A stretch of DNA of 24,979 nucleotides from SIG578 sp045655125 (lineage in GTDB: Bacteria; Bacillota; Clostridia; Oscillospirales; Ruminococcaceae). Shown here in pieces: positions 6,195 to 15,140 of the stretch (the stretch's first letter is position 1; each line of letters starts with the position of its first letter). Under the pieces are notes generated by a model. That model did no database searches. It saw only the letters and a program-made list of their open reading frames with translations, and had not been told where the DNA came from. Made by a program: the position numbers and the translations under genes. The stretch covers positions 1 through 24,979 of the forward strand of contig JAZOOR010000012.1 of assembly GCA_045655125.1 (NCBI GenBank). The letters run 5' to 3'.

Positions 6195-7948
6195 TTTAAC
6201 TCCACCTCTTTTATAATAATATTTCCGTTAAGATTGAACGATTGTTTTATCAATCTTTTTTCTTCTAAGACACCTAGATACTCTGTTTTAGCATTTATTT
6301 TATCGCCAACATTTACACACTCATCATAAATAACAACATTCGGGTGTTTTTCGCCATACTTAAATGTACCATATTTCTTTTCGCCATATTTTATAGGCTC
6401 TCTATGCTGAACGTGTTTACCCTCAACGATTTTCAAATTCGTTGTGTTGGTTTTTATAAGCCAGCTATAACATTTCTCCAAAACTTCATCGATGTTATTA
6501 TCAGAAACTAGCGTTGCATTTTCAACAGATATAATTTTTTCAGGGTCACTTGCCAATACAACAGGGTTATTTTCTCTGCGTGTTTGTGTTGTATGCTCAT
6601 ACTTTTGACCTTGCAAGATGCACTCTGCATTTGCATTGATAACGGCATAATTTGTGTGATTTAATTCGTTACCCTTTTCATCAACTGCAAAACTGCCATT
6701 TGCAATTGTCAAATCGTGTAAAGGCTCGGAGAACTTAACAAAAATATTTTCCCCCGTTCCACTTTCGCTTGCTTCATAAACATTTACTGTTTCCGTTATC
6801 GACTTGTATGTATGAACTGCAACCTCAACGCCTGTAACTGTTTCATCATCTGTGAAATTCTGTCCTTGCATAATTCGGTTGAGTGGTACTGTCTGCTTGA
6901 CACTATCTTCAAGAGCAAATACTTTGACAACCTCGCTATTGCTTGTATCAACTACCGCTTGAATAGCAAAAGCCACCTGCATAAGAGCATTACGGCAGGT
7001 CGTATATGGAATATATCCTGTAACTGTTGCATCTGCAAAACCATCAATACTATAAGGCACTTTTGCAACTGTGAAAATATCAGTCAATAACTTAACTGCA
7101 TTTTCATTTGTATAAATACCACCATAATACGGAATACTGTCAAGCAATCCAATATAATCTTCGCTCTGTATGCTCCACAACCTTTTTGCTTTTCGTGTTG
7201 ATTTTTTTACAAAGGTAGTAGCCTTTAATTGTCCGTTGAAATATACCGACAAAGGTTGTTTTGCCTGAAAGGAATACTCCATATCGGTTTTACTATCAAG
7301 TGTAAAATCTGCCGTGTTTATGCTTATCTGTGTCGATATGGGGTCAATTTCCTGTATTAGCTTGACATTTCGCAATTCATCGCCATAAAAGAATGTACCG
7401 TAGCCATAATCTATTACACGCAATTTAAGGCGGTTTTTAGGCATATTCACGGCATAGAATGTAATTACTACCCTGTTATAGTTTTCCACCTTATTACGGC
7501 AAAAATAGAACGCATTATCTGGTGTAAAATCCATTTCGCCTAAATCCGTTGAAATTTCCTCTGCATCTCTCCACCAATGAATGTTCATTTGTGTAGGGTA
7601 AATTTGATTGTATGTGTCAAAGGTAAATGTAAATCCCTGACTTGAATACTGTCCCTCACTCGTTAAGGTTAAAACAATCGGCTCTTTGAATGTTCCGTCA
7701 TCGTTGCTGATTTGTTTACTCCACAATCCCAAATTTGCTTGTTCAGGTACAGACGGAAAAGCCGTAGCCGTTCCGTCCAATACTACCGAATACAATTCAC
7801 AAGGGTTGGCGTAGTTCGGGAAATTCAAATTGTTTTTTTGCAACTGTGCAAGGGTGTTAAATTCGCTTTCACTTGCCGTTGGTGCAAAATTCTCTTTTGC
7901 TCCGGGGGCTACATCTCCATATCGTATTGCTACGCCTCTATTCATCAT
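6191..7948 (-). CDS. Tail hub / tail-associated structural protein
   Basis: A 585-residue protein lying just after the distal-tail gene, where siphophages encode the tail hub (Tal, gp27-like). The sequence is beta-rich: an N-terminal region with LGLWSKQISN and FTFDTYNQIYPTQMNIHWW, a middle region (KRLWSIQSEDYIGLLDSIPYYGG) that reads like a hub domain, and a C-terminal region with a local YGEKKYG/FKYGEKHP duplication. No lysozyme or peptidase motif is visible, so wall digestion during entry must come from elsewhere. Start ATG-ATG after GGAGG, overlapping the previous stop. Confidence 0.7.
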   Translation of the reverse strand: MMNRGVAIRYGDVAPGAKENFAPTASESEFNTLAQLQKNNLNFPNYANPCELYSVVLDGTATAFPSVPEQANLGLWSKQISNDDGTFKEPIVLTLTSEGQYSSQGFTFTFDTYNQIYPTQMNIHWWRDAEEISTDLGEMDFTPDNAFYFCRNKVENYNRVVITFYAVNMPKNRLKLRVIDYGYGTFFYGDELRNVKLIQEIDPISTQISINTADFTLDSKTDMEYSFQAKQPLSVYFNGQLKATTFVKKSTRKAKRLWSIQSEDYIGLLDSIPYYGGIYTNENAVKLLTDIFTVAKVPYSIDGFADATVTGYIPYTTCRNALMQVAFAIQAVVDTSNSEVVKVFALEDSVKQTVPLNRIMQGQNFTDDETVTGVEVAVHTYKSITETVNVYEASESGTGENIFVKFSEPLHDLTIANGSFAVDEKGNELNHTNYAVINANAECILQGQKYEHTTQTRRENNPVVLASDPEKIISVENATLVSDNNIDEVLEKCYSWLIKTNTTNLKIVEGKHVQHREPIKYGEKKYGTFKYGEKHPNVVIYDECVNVGDKINAKTEYLGVLEEKRLIKQSFNLNGNIIIKEVELK

Positions 7949-8346
7949 TCAGGTACCTCCTGTGCCTCCATAGGCACAATATTGAGTGAGAATTTATCCC
8001 AATATACCTTTCCTGCTTTGGCGTCAATTCGTTTCAACACCCTTTCGCCATTTGAAATATAAGCGTCATATTTTAGGATGGTTTGATTGTGGACGATTTC
8101 AACAGGTATTCCATCATACCTTGGCTTGCTTACAAAATCAAATAATTCGTCATATTCTGCTTCACATCCTTGCTTTCTCTGAAAAGTAATTTTGTGACCA
8201 TAAAACGTTCCAAGAGGGTCAAGGGTCATTCTCGCCCCCTGCGACATCGTTCTACCCGTGTTCTCCGAATACAAGATTGAAAAACTTTCGCTTATTTCCG
8301 TAACAAGTACATCCCATACCTCGCCACCAATTTTTACATATTCCAT
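7945..8346 (-). CDS. Distal tail protein candidate
   Basis: A 133-residue protein immediately downstream of the tape measure, overlapping its stop by one base (TAATG). Its position and size suggest a small distal-tail (Dit-like) adaptor linking tube and hub. The sequence is a beta-barrel type: VKIGGEVWDVLVTEI, GTFYGHKITFQR, DFVSKPRYDGIPVEIV, KVYWDKFSLNIVPMEAQE. No motif is decisive; the call rests on gene order between tape measure and tail hub. Confidence 0.6.
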   Translation of the reverse strand: MEYVKIGGEVWDVLVTEISESFSILYSENTGRTMSQGARMTLDPLGTFYGHKITFQRKQGCEAEYDELFDFVSKPRYDGIPVEIVHNQTILKYDAYISNGERVLKRIDAKAGKVYWDKFSLNIVPMEAQEVPE

Positions 8347-10805
8347 TACGCAATCACCAACCTTGTACCAATTCTGCGATTTTCTCTGTTGCCCTGTTCG
8401 ACAACGGCCCTGCCAAATTCTCTACCGTCGATTTCAAGCACAACCTCTGTTTTACCACTTCCTGCACCGCCATTCTGTGCAAGTGCGATATTAAACGCAT
8501 CAACAATAGTCTGCAACGGTGCTTCAATGTTTACGCCTTGTTTTTGGTCGCCTAATACTGCCATAAATTCACGGTTTGGAGGAATAACTGCACCTTGTGC
8601 AAGCTTAGGTATAAATCTTGGAATAGTAAACTCTGGAACAGTCGGAATAGTAAATCCAACATATTTTCCAAGTTTGTTTATACCTTTTATAATTCCGTTT
8701 ACGCCGTCAATAACCAGCCTATTGACCATATATTCTATACCCGAAACAATAAAGTTTATAAGTTTTGTAACGGCTTCAATAATATTATCAACAAAATTAT
8801 TTATCGCGGGTCCTGCATCATTAACAAAATCAATAATAGATTTTAAAACTTTTTCGATAAGTCCACCAATACCATCAACTAATATTTTCGTTAAATTATC
8901 TCCGACTTTGTCAATAAGTTTTGATATTCCATCGAAAATTTTTGTAAAAAGATTTCCTATTTCTCGTAAAATTGGTGGCAATGACGTGCCAAGAGCATAT
9001 ATAATTTTTTCTATTGCATTTCCAATCACTGTCATAGCCAGCACAAGAGAAGGCGTTGTTGTTACTATAAATTCCCCGAAAGCATCCAGAATCGGAGGTA
9101 ATGCTAAGGCAAGAACACCCAGTACAAGTGCAAGTGCTCCGGCTACCGCCACAACCGCAAGTAAAGCCATTGGATTTGTTCCTAAAAGAATTGCCGCACC
9201 TACAAGTCCAAACATAAGCCCCAGCACAACACCTAACACTATTGCCATACTGCCTAATAATTCGCCAAGACTTAATCCGCTTTCAGAAAAAACAGTTATT
9301 AAGTTTGATACTTCGTGAAGAACCAACGCAAGACCACCAAATATTATTGCAGCTAATGCAACCGTTTGCCAATTCGGATTCATTCGTTGCAATACAGCAG
9401 CTAACGCTGTAAAAGCTATAACAACAATTCCTAATGTTATACCTAAAAGCCCTCCCACTTCTTCAAGGCTCATTCCGCTTTCAGAAAATGCAGTAATTAA
9501 ACCTGACAAACTTCCAATAACAAGAGCTAATCCTCCAAGAATTGCTATTGCTTGTGTTGCGCCGCCCAATTTATCAAAAAATCCTTGAAAAATATTTGTA
9601 GCATCAGTGCCTTTTTTTCCGATGCTTCCGAGCCAATTCAGCAACCATTTAACCAACAAAAACGCCGCAAATGCCGCGACAACAGCCCACACTGCCGTTT
9701 TTAAGTTACTAAATATATCAATTAGTGGCTGAAAAACCTCTTTCAGCTCTCTGCCTTTGTCTATTCCATCTTGGAATGACGAGGTATCCATTTCAAACCC
9801 AAGCGTTGTTGTTCCTGTTGGAACCTCGGCATTTGTATCTGTTCCTGATGGTGCTTCTACATTATCTGCTGCTTGCGAGCTCAATATATTTAAAGTATCA
9901 AATCCTGCTGTTGCTTTTTTTTGCGCTTCTGCTGTTTCCTCAACCGCTTCAGTGAGAGCGTTTTGATTTTTAGTTGATGAATTTATATTGTTTGATTGAT
10001 TAACGGTTTCTTCTGCGATTCCAAATAATCCATGCAAAACCCCGTTTAAATATGTAAGTGCCTTTGTTGCCCATTCCATAATTGGCATAAGAACCGTATT
10101 TACGACTTGACCCCAAGTATTTTGAAAATCTTCATAAGCTGCTGTAAATCTTGCTCTTGTTAAGGCAGAAGTATCTGCGACTTCATTGCCATATTTAGCA
10201 GTTGCCTGTTCAAGAATGGCCATTGAACGAATTTGTTGTTGCGTATAAGCATCTAACTGCTCCCACGATTTACCATTCGCCATTCGCTGAAAAGCATCGG
10301 TCATTTCAATAGTTTTAACATTCACAAATACGCCCAAATCTTCAACAGCTTCGGTATTGCCAAGCAAACCTGAACGAATACGCTCTTGCACATCAGACAT
10401 TGTCCGCCCCGTCTTACTCGCAATAACAGCAGTCATATTCAAATAACTATTTGTAAGATTTGCATTTGTCGCTTGGTCCGCCCATACACTGAAAAGGTTT
10501 CCATAAACCGAGGCAAAAGAAGCTGCGGAAGCCTTTGACATTCCCAAGGCATTTGCATTAGCATCTATAAAATCACCAACTGTTTGACTTGCAGAACCAT
10601 ATATGTCAATTAGTCTCTGAACACTTGCTTCAGTTTGTGTCGCCATTTTTCCCGCAGCATTGCTAAAATTAAGTATAGCCTTTACACTAAAAGTAATACC
10701 GAGCGCTGTGGCTAATTTTTTTAATGCTCCTGAAAAAGAAGATATTCCGCTTGTATCTACTTTTGTAGAAAGAACAATACTTCCATCGCTATTAGCTATT
10801 GCCAT
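8346..10805 (-). CDS. Tail tape measure protein
   Basis: An 819-residue protein that sets tail length and is ejected with the DNA. The N terminus (IVLSTKVDTSGISSFSGALKKL) and the following region with FQRMANGKSWEQLDAYTQQ and AKYGNEVADTSALTRARF are typical of tape-measure proteins in Firmicutes phages. A Ser/Thr/Glu-rich linker near residue 300 is followed by several hydrophobic membrane-like helices (AVWAVVAAFAAFLLVKWLL, LAVVAVAGALALVLGVLALA) and a long helical part. The C terminus has VPEFTIPRFIPKLAQGAVIP, common near the end of such proteins. It is the longest gene in the window and follows the two chaperone genes. Confidence 0.92.
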   Translation of the reverse strand: MAIANSDGSIVLSTKVDTSGISSFSGALKKLATALGITFSVKAILNFSNAAGKMATQTEASVQRLIDIYGSASQTVGDFIDANANALGMSKASAASFASVYGNLFSVWADQATNANLTNSYLNMTAVIASKTGRTMSDVQERIRSGLLGNTEAVEDLGVFVNVKTIEMTDAFQRMANGKSWEQLDAYTQQQIRSMAILEQATAKYGNEVADTSALTRARFTAAYEDFQNTWGQVVNTVLMPIMEWATKALTYLNGVLHGLFGIAEETVNQSNNINSSTKNQNALTEAVEETAEAQKKATAGFDTLNILSSQAADNVEAPSGTDTNAEVPTGTTTLGFEMDTSSFQDGIDKGRELKEVFQPLIDIFSNLKTAVWAVVAAFAAFLLVKWLLNWLGSIGKKGTDATNIFQGFFDKLGGATQAIAILGGLALVIGSLSGLITAFSESGMSLEEVGGLLGITLGIVVIAFTALAAVLQRMNPNWQTVALAAIIFGGLALVLHEVSNLITVFSESGLSLGELLGSMAIVLGVVLGLMFGLVGAAILLGTNPMALLAVVAVAGALALVLGVLALALPPILDAFGEFIVTTTPSLVLAMTVIGNAIEKIIYALGTSLPPILREIGNLFTKIFDGISKLIDKVGDNLTKILVDGIGGLIEKVLKSIIDFVNDAGPAINNFVDNIIEAVTKLINFIVSGIEYMVNRLVIDGVNGIIKGINKLGKYVGFTIPTVPEFTIPRFIPKLAQGAVIPPNREFMAVLGDQKQGVNIEAPLQTIVDAFNIALAQNGGAGSGKTEVVLEIDGREFGRAVVEQGNRENRRIGTRLVIA

Positions 10806-10823
10806 TCAATCACACTCCTTTCT

Positions 10824-11375
10824 TTACCATTCGGAGTTTAATAATTCTTGCTCCTCTGAGGTAAGTTTTTGAGGTAAATCAATCATTTTGTGATTTTCCT
10901 TGTAAAATTCCAATTCCCATTTTTCAAGTCGCTTGCCTTTTTGTCTTTTGCTGCGGATAGACACAATATTAGCAAAAACACACTCGCCGATTTCCATATA
11001 TCCACCAAGGAAAGTCCACCAATGCGTGTACTTATCAGGCGTGCGTATATCATAGCCGAGTGTGCGGCTTATGGGTGGCGCTAAATTTTTAAAATCGTGT
11101 TGCCAATCCATAATTCGAACTTTGCTTGATTGCTCCGTTTCCTCCTCGCCGTTGTTGATGATTTTCATCATTTCATTTATGGCGGTTTCAATATCTTTGC
11201 AACCAGTTAAATCCTCATAGAAAATAAATAGTGCACACTGCACGCGATTTTCCATTTCAAGTTCATCATCGTTTAATGCAGCTATCACATCAAGTACAAC
11301 ACGATAATCACACTTGTTCCGTATTGTATATTCTGTGCCGTCTATTTCTACGGCTATCGGTAAATTCCACATCAT
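10824..11375 (-). CDS. Gp15-family tail assembly chaperone
   Basis: A 183-residue protein of the bacteriophage Gp15 family, recognised by the N-terminal YTIRNKCDYRVVLDVIAAL segment, the acidic middle, and PISRTLGYDIRTPDKYTHWWTFLGGYMEIGE. It sits directly before the tape measure, the position of the 'T' part of the G/GT tail assembly chaperones. It starts at ATGATG overlapping the stop of the preceding gene in the -1 frame. Function by family and position: keeps the tape measure soluble during tail assembly. Confidence 0.82.
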   Translation of the reverse strand: MMWNLPIAVEIDGTEYTIRNKCDYRVVLDVIAALNDDELEMENRVQCALFIFYEDLTGCKDIETAINEMMKIINNGEEETEQSSKVRIMDWQHDFKNLAPPISRTLGYDIRTPDKYTHWWTFLGGYMEIGECVFANIVSIRSKRQKGKRLEKWELEFYKENHKMIDLPQKLTSEEQELLNSEW

Positions 11376-11818
11376 TTTTGGTATTTAGCAATGTGCTTCT
11401 GCATTTTCTTTTCAATATCTGAGTTTGCTTTCTTTATATGTCCTTCAATTTCAGGTTTAATTGCTTCCACGAATTGCATTATAAAATATTCTCCATTCAC
11501 AATAGCAAAAGGAGAGCAATGCTTAAACACAACAGCCGAAATTTCTCCACCAAAAGCAATGTCAATTTCCTCGAATATAACGCCTTGTGCTTTTTCAAAG
11601 CTTTCTAACATTTTGATATCTTGGGGATTTTTAGGTTGACCATCTGCGCCTAATTCAATATCTTCCAATTCCTTTGCCCTATCTTTTAATTTATTTTCAA
11701 AGTTTTTAAGTCTAACAAATAAGTTAGGGTCGTTAGGATTAAAATAAATACTCTGCTTATCGCCATTGTCAAATTCAATAGGAAATTCGACCTTTCCTGT
11801 GTTTAATTTCATTGCCAT
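11372..11818 (-). CDS. Tail assembly chaperone (G-like)
   Basis: A 148-residue mostly helical protein between the major tail protein and the Gp15-type gene, the place of the 'G' chaperone. Features: VEFPIEFDNGDKQSIYFNPNDPNLFVRL at the N terminus, which resembles the start of such chaperones, a long charged helix, and a Lys-rich end (KKMQKHIAKYQK). Ribosome site AAAGGAG precedes the ATG. The stop codon overlaps the next start with a run of A residues just upstream, in the arrangement used for G/GT frameshifting. Confidence 0.72.
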   Translation of the reverse strand: MAMKLNTGKVEFPIEFDNGDKQSIYFNPNDPNLFVRLKNFENKLKDRAKELEDIELGADGQPKNPQDIKMLESFEKAQGVIFEEIDIAFGGEISAVVFKHCSPFAIVNGEYFIMQFVEAIKPEIEGHIKKANSDIEKKMQKHIAKYQK

Positions 11819-11847
11819 AATTTTCTAACTCCTTTTAAATTAATATT

Positions 11848-11880
11848 GCCGCCCTACCATATAGGGCAAGGCGGCTTTTT
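11848..11880. terminator. GC-rich hairpin behind the major tail gene
   Basis: GCCGCC (11848-11853) pairs with GGCGGC (11870-11875), with a small inner stem, and a T-tract follows on the plus strand only. On the minus-strand late transcript there is no T-tract, so the hairpin would more likely stabilise or slow the RNA after the highly expressed major tail gene than fully terminate it. Confidence 0.45.
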
Positions 11881-11892
11881 TGATTTTTGTTT

Positions 11893-12417
11893 TTAGGCGG
11901 CGGTGTTTGATTTGAACTCAGGTGCGCCGTCCTTAAATGTTACTGTTCCTCTTGTGCTATTGTTGGAATATGCAATCTCGATAGGCATATCAACATAAGC
12001 AGAACCACCAATTGAGGTTATATTGATTGTGCAATTAGTCTGCAACTCTGCATCGTAACCATCAGTCTCGTTTCCAACATAATTGTAACAAACAAGCACT
12101 TCAAACTGTGAAAGAAGTTCAGGCTTTTTGTTCATCCAAATTTCGTGAAGCTTAAAGGCAAGTTCAGAGCCGCCTTTAACAGTAAAAGGCTCAAAGCTCT
12201 GATTAGGTTCCCATTTGGTAACATCGGTAGTGGTTACACCGAGAATATCGGTAAGGGTTTCAGTGTTAGGATTAAGCTCAATCGAACTTTCCTCTACCCC
12301 GCTACCTACAAGAAACCATTTCTTTTCTTCGGTAGTTCCGACATTAACATAAGTTCTTAAAAGTTTTCGGGCGGCTTTTACGCCTGCACCGACATTAAAA
12401 TCAGTATTTACTGCCAT
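11893..12417 (-). CDS. Major tail protein
   Basis: A 174-residue tube protein. NVGAGVKAARKLLRTYVNVG, KWFLVGSGVEESSIELNPNTETLTDILG and the closing GTVTFKDGAPEF are features of Firmicutes siphophage major tail proteins, in which the middle ELNPxTExxTDI segment is well conserved. Strong ribosome site GGAGGAAATGAA. It is followed by a hairpin and the chaperone pair, and preceded by the head-tail joining genes, exactly as expected for the tail-tube gene. Confidence 0.9.
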   Translation of the reverse strand: MAVNTDFNVGAGVKAARKLLRTYVNVGTTEEKKWFLVGSGVEESSIELNPNTETLTDILGVTTTDVTKWEPNQSFEPFTVKGGSELAFKLHEIWMNKKPELLSQFEVLVCYNYVGNETDGYDAELQTNCTINITSIGGSAYVDMPIEIAYSNNSTRGTVTFKDGAPEFKSNTAA

Positions 12418-12435
12418 TTCATTTCCTCCTTAATT

Positions 12436-12837
12436 TTAAAATCTGCCGCTTTGCAATCCTGCATTTAGCGTCCTATATAATTTACTTAGCTGCCCCGCCT
12501 GCGCCGCCTTAACATCCCAATGGTCTGTTGCGTACGGATTTTTCTTTTGATAACTGAGCGGTTTTCCAGTGGGTATTTTATCAACACCAAAGCTCGCCCA
12601 AGGGCTTCCCGTATTCGGGTCTACATACAATTCACCCTCGTACATATAATGCGAATACGGCTGAATGTACTCTATTTCAAACGGCCGTTTTTGTGCCGTT
12701 TGCATCAAAATGCCGTTGTCACGCGGAGTATACGGGTCTAATAGCCTTTTCCACTCGTTTGAAACAAACAACCCAAAACGGTCACTTGTGACCTTTGCAA
12801 TAATCTGTGGCTCGTTTAAATCAATCCGTACATTCAT
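12436..12837 (-). CDS. Head-tail joining protein (minor capsid 2 type)
   Basis: A 133-residue protein. The middle DPYTPRDNGILMQTA followed by YIQPYSHYMYEGELYVDPNTGSPWASFG matches the 'minor capsid protein' group used in the neck of Lactococcus/Clostridia-type phages, where a 'P-xx-xG-L' turn and a 'YSHYxYEG' strand are conserved. It probably helps close the neck or complete the tail. It overlaps the previous gene by 17 bases. Confidence 0.72.
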   Translation of the reverse strand: MNVRIDLNEPQIIAKVTSDRFGLFVSNEWKRLLDPYTPRDNGILMQTAQKRPFEIEYIQPYSHYMYEGELYVDPNTGSPWASFGVDKIPTGKPLSYQKKNPYATDHWDVKAAQAGQLSKLYRTLNAGLQSGRF

Positions 12838-13327
12838 ACACTATCGACTTCCTTTGAGCCTTGTTTACATAACGAATTCGCACAGTGATAAAATACGCAA
12901 TCATATTTTCCTGACTGTTTACAGCTCTGATTTGCGGAACAAAGGGATTGCACTCGATTGAAACAACCTTTTCGCCTGAAATTCGGGGCAAATTACCGTT
13001 TTCATTCTGCTCAGATACCCACTCGCAAACTGCGCGAACCTCATCTAAGCTCATAACATTAATGTTGTCACCCGGTGCGCTGCTGTCGCCGCTGTCATAG
13101 AAGCGGAAGCAGTTAATCTGAAAATCCTCGTAAACCGAAGGATATGGAATTATCTCGCACTCGTAATTACCAAGAGTGTCAAACTGCTCCTGATACTGCA
13201 CGGCGGGGCTTGCTCCCTGCGGAAGCATAACATTTACTCCCGCATTTTCTGTAGCGCCGATACTCCAAAGGTTCGCAAGCTGCGGACACTTACGCATAAA
13301 TTCAAATATTTCTGTGTATTTGCTCAT
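12821..13327 (-). CDS. Tail terminator-like minor capsid protein
   Basis: A 168-residue protein with the mixed fold pattern of tail terminators: an N-terminal helix EIFEFMRKCPQLANLW, a strand/loop region with VQYQEQFDTLGNYECEIIPYPSVYEDFQI, a central helix LDEVRAVCEWVSEQNENGNLPR, and closing strands EKVVSIECNPFVPQIRAV and IAYFITVRIRYV. Terminators cap the tail tube and dock it to the head. Its order before the minor-capsid-2-type gene is the reverse of the more usual order, but assignment by fold pattern is reasonable. Confidence 0.7.
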   Translation of the reverse strand: MSKYTEIFEFMRKCPQLANLWSIGATENAGVNVMLPQGASPAVQYQEQFDTLGNYECEIIPYPSVYEDFQINCFRFYDSGDSSAPGDNINVMSLDEVRAVCEWVSEQNENGNLPRISGEKVVSIECNPFVPQIRAVNSQENMIAYFITVRIRYVNKAQRKSIVYECTD

Positions 13328-13338
13328 AAATTGCTCCC

Positions 13339-13761
13339 CTATGCGTTTGTTATCGTTATGTTATCAACAGACATCCCGTGGATATTAGGGCTGACAGAAG
13401 TGATTTTTAAGCCGTTATTTTGATATTTTTGCTGAAGCGAGACAAACTGCTGAGCATTCTCAACAACATCATCCACCTCAGACAAAACAACAAAATCGCC
13501 TATTTGAGCGGTGAAAAATTCTTTTCTCTGCTCTGCCGATAGCTTGTAGTAATCTGACGGGGGTTTGTAGCGCTTTACATCCTTTGTTATAACCGTCTTT
13601 GCATTTACAACATTTCGCACAGTTCCATCCGCCTTATCGACAAAACCACCCTGTATATTGCATAGCTTTATCACCGACCGCACAAATGCTCGAGGAGCTT
13701 CATCAGATGCCGGAATATCATTGTATATTGTTACCTTTGATTTCCATAAATCTGTCAACAA
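13339..13761 (-). CDS. Head closure (stopper) protein candidate
   Basis: A 140-residue protein beginning at a TTG codon in the sequence TTGTTGACAG, overlapping the previous stop by 7 bases; no ATG is available, so translation is probably coupled. VTIYNDIPASDE, IKLCNIQGGFVDKADGTVRN and DVKRYKPPSDYYKLS read as the 'minor capsid 1' group, small beta-barrel neck proteins that seal the head. Its location between head-tail adaptor and tail terminator agrees. Assignment is by position and loose resemblance. Confidence 0.65.
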   Translation of the reverse strand: MLTDLWKSKVTIYNDIPASDEAPRAFVRSVIKLCNIQGGFVDKADGTVRNVVNAKTVITKDVKRYKPPSDYYKLSAEQRKEFFTAQIGDFVVLSEVDDVVENAQQFVSLQQKYQNNGLKITSVSPNIHGMSVDNITITNA

Positions 13762-14132
13762 CTACACCCCCGATACAAAAGCGGTGTGCCTGCATTGTCT
13801 TTAACAGACATTAGATAATCGAAAACCATATTTTCAATATCCTGCGCCTGCTCATCCTTGCTTTTAACGATAAAGCTTTCGCTTTCACTAACGCCGCCTG
13901 CAGATTGACTTTTGCTCGATATACTCTTTTCTGTGGAAGGATTGTTATGTATATACTCTATCAAATCCCTACACAGAGCTTTTACCTCATCCGGCACAGA
14001 TAGCATTTTCTCAATTCTGCCGAAGGTTGCGTTGGTGATAATACCACTTGCGCGGACAATGTTTCGGTTAAAGGCGGTCTCTTCACACATTCCGCCAATT
14101 TCGGTGTATTCCTTAAAGGTTAAATATTGCAT
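13755..14132 (-). CDS. Head-tail connector (adaptor)
   Basis: A 125-residue protein with helical N terminus (YLTFKEYTEIGGMCEETAFNRNIVRASGIITNATFGRI) typical of the adaptor ring proteins that bind the portal after packaging (YqbG/gp15-SPP1 type). A Ser/Glu-rich linker (STEKSISSKSQSAGGVSESES) and a final helix with VFDYLMSVKDNAGTPLLYRG follow. It is the first gene after the major capsid and a small basic peptide, the usual adaptor position. Confidence 0.75.
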   Translation of the reverse strand: MQYLTFKEYTEIGGMCEETAFNRNIVRASGIITNATFGRIEKMLSVPDEVKALCRDLIEYIHNNPSTEKSISSKSQSAGGVSESESFIVKSKDEQAQDIENMVFDYLMSVKDNAGTPLLYRGCSC

Positions 14133-14151
14133 ATATAGACCGCCTCTCTGA

Positions 14152-14235
14152 TTATTTATCCTGCTTAGGTGCTTTCTCTTGCTTAGGTGCCGAAGTTTTA
14201 ACGGGCTTCTTTACTTTAAGTCCAACAGTTCTCAT
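14152..14235 (-). CDS. 27-residue basic peptide after the major capsid gene
   Basis: A very short gene reading MRTVGLKVKKPVKTSAPK and a further nine residues. It has its own strong ribosome site (AAGGAG, nine bases before ATG) and fills the gap between capsid and adaptor genes. The sequence is Lys/Pro-rich with a repeated APKQ(E/D)K motif and no hydrophobic part. Similar tiny Lys-rich ORFs occur at this place in related phages, but I know no function; it may bind DNA or decorate capsid. Too short for statistics, so the evidence is the ribosome site and tight spacing. Confidence 0.6.
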   Translation of the reverse strand: MRTVGLKVKKPVKTSAPKQEKAPKQDK

Positions 14236-14248
14236 TTAGTACAGCTCC

Positions 14249-15115
14249 TTATTTGTGGTGCAGATAAATTCCCGCAACCTTATTTTCGTAAACGTCTGCA
14301 AGACCATATGCACGGTAGAAGAACATCCAACCGTCATCAGTCTGGTTAGCCTCGGGAGAAATAACCTTGTTTACGGTGTGCTTGGGATACTGTAGGGTAG
14401 CCGCCTTGTGAATAATCATAAAGTTAATGTCAGCACCGTCGGCAGATTTTGCATAGCCGCCTGCAAGCTCGTTTTCGGTTGTGCCATCCTTAAGGTCGAT
14501 AGCGGTATAGAAACGGCTCTGAGGAACCTTTTCAATCTTTGCGAAGGAAGCAAGGACCTCTTTGGATTTTGTGGTATCAACTGCATTTACAGCATTGTAA
14601 TGAGTGGGGGTAATAAAGAGGACTCTGTTTTCCTCAGGCACCTCTGCCTCATCCATAGCGCTCTGTGCAGCCACAAGAGCAGCAAGAACGGCATTTCCAT
14701 CTGCAAGAGTGCCGTTTTCAACACCAATATCGGCAGTTCCGGCATAAGCAGCGAAACGGAAAGCATCCATCTCGGGAACAACCTTTGTGCGAATAAACTC
14801 AGAGGAAAGCTTACCAAATGCAAGACCTGCGGTTTCCTCATTATCCATTGCATCAACAGAGAATTTTCTGCCTCTGTCATAGTTAAATTTAACGGTTTCC
14901 ATAGTGAGCTCAACATCACCCTTGACATAACCGCTGTTTCTCGAATAATCTGCGAGACCATCCATAGAAATCTTAGGAACGATAATCTCATTAGTGTTAG
15001 CGCCTGCTTTTACAAGCGAGGTGTCGCCATCAAGAATTGCAGTCTTAGAGGACTGCTTGTAGACCTCATCAAGAAGGTCAATGTATTTCTTAAAAAGTGT
15101 AATGTTATTTGCCAT
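14249..15115 (-). CDS. Major capsid protein (HK97-like fold)
   Basis: A 288-residue capsid protein without an N-terminal protease-removed scaffold part, consistent with the separate scaffold gene upstream. Recognisable features are LVKAGANTNEIIVPKISMDGLADYSRNSGYVKGDVELTMETVKFNYDRGRKFSVDAMDNEET spread over residues 34-95, and FITPTHYNAV and DINFMIIHKAATLQYPKH later, as in Firmicutes siphophage HK97-type capsids. Strong ribosome site AAGGAG. The scaffold-capsid pair and downstream adaptor give a full head module. Confidence 0.92.
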   Translation of the reverse strand: MANNITLFKKYIDLLDEVYKQSSKTAILDGDTSLVKAGANTNEIIVPKISMDGLADYSRNSGYVKGDVELTMETVKFNYDRGRKFSVDAMDNEETAGLAFGKLSSEFIRTKVVPEMDAFRFAAYAGTADIGVENGTLADGNAVLAALVAAQSAMDEAEVPEENRVLFITPTHYNAVNAVDTTKSKEVLASFAKIEKVPQSRFYTAIDLKDGTTENELAGGYAKSADGADINFMIIHKAATLQYPKHTVNKVISPEANQTDDGWMFFYRAYGLADVYENKVAGIYLHHK

Positions 15116-15140
15116 ATTTTTTAAATCTCCTTTTTATTTT

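Noticed and set aside
5724..6329. Plus-strand frames opposite the baseplate gene
   Set aside because: Phe/Ile-rich antisense translations without start signals.
8389..9318. Long plus-strand frame of 309 codons opposite the tape measure
   Set aside because: Composition (Ser/Pro/Ile-rich) reflects the antisense of a hydrophobic helical gene; no ribosome site and no operon context.
14408..15124. Plus-strand frame of 238 codons opposite the major capsid
   Set aside because: Antisense of an unmistakable capsid gene; Cys-rich random-looking product.
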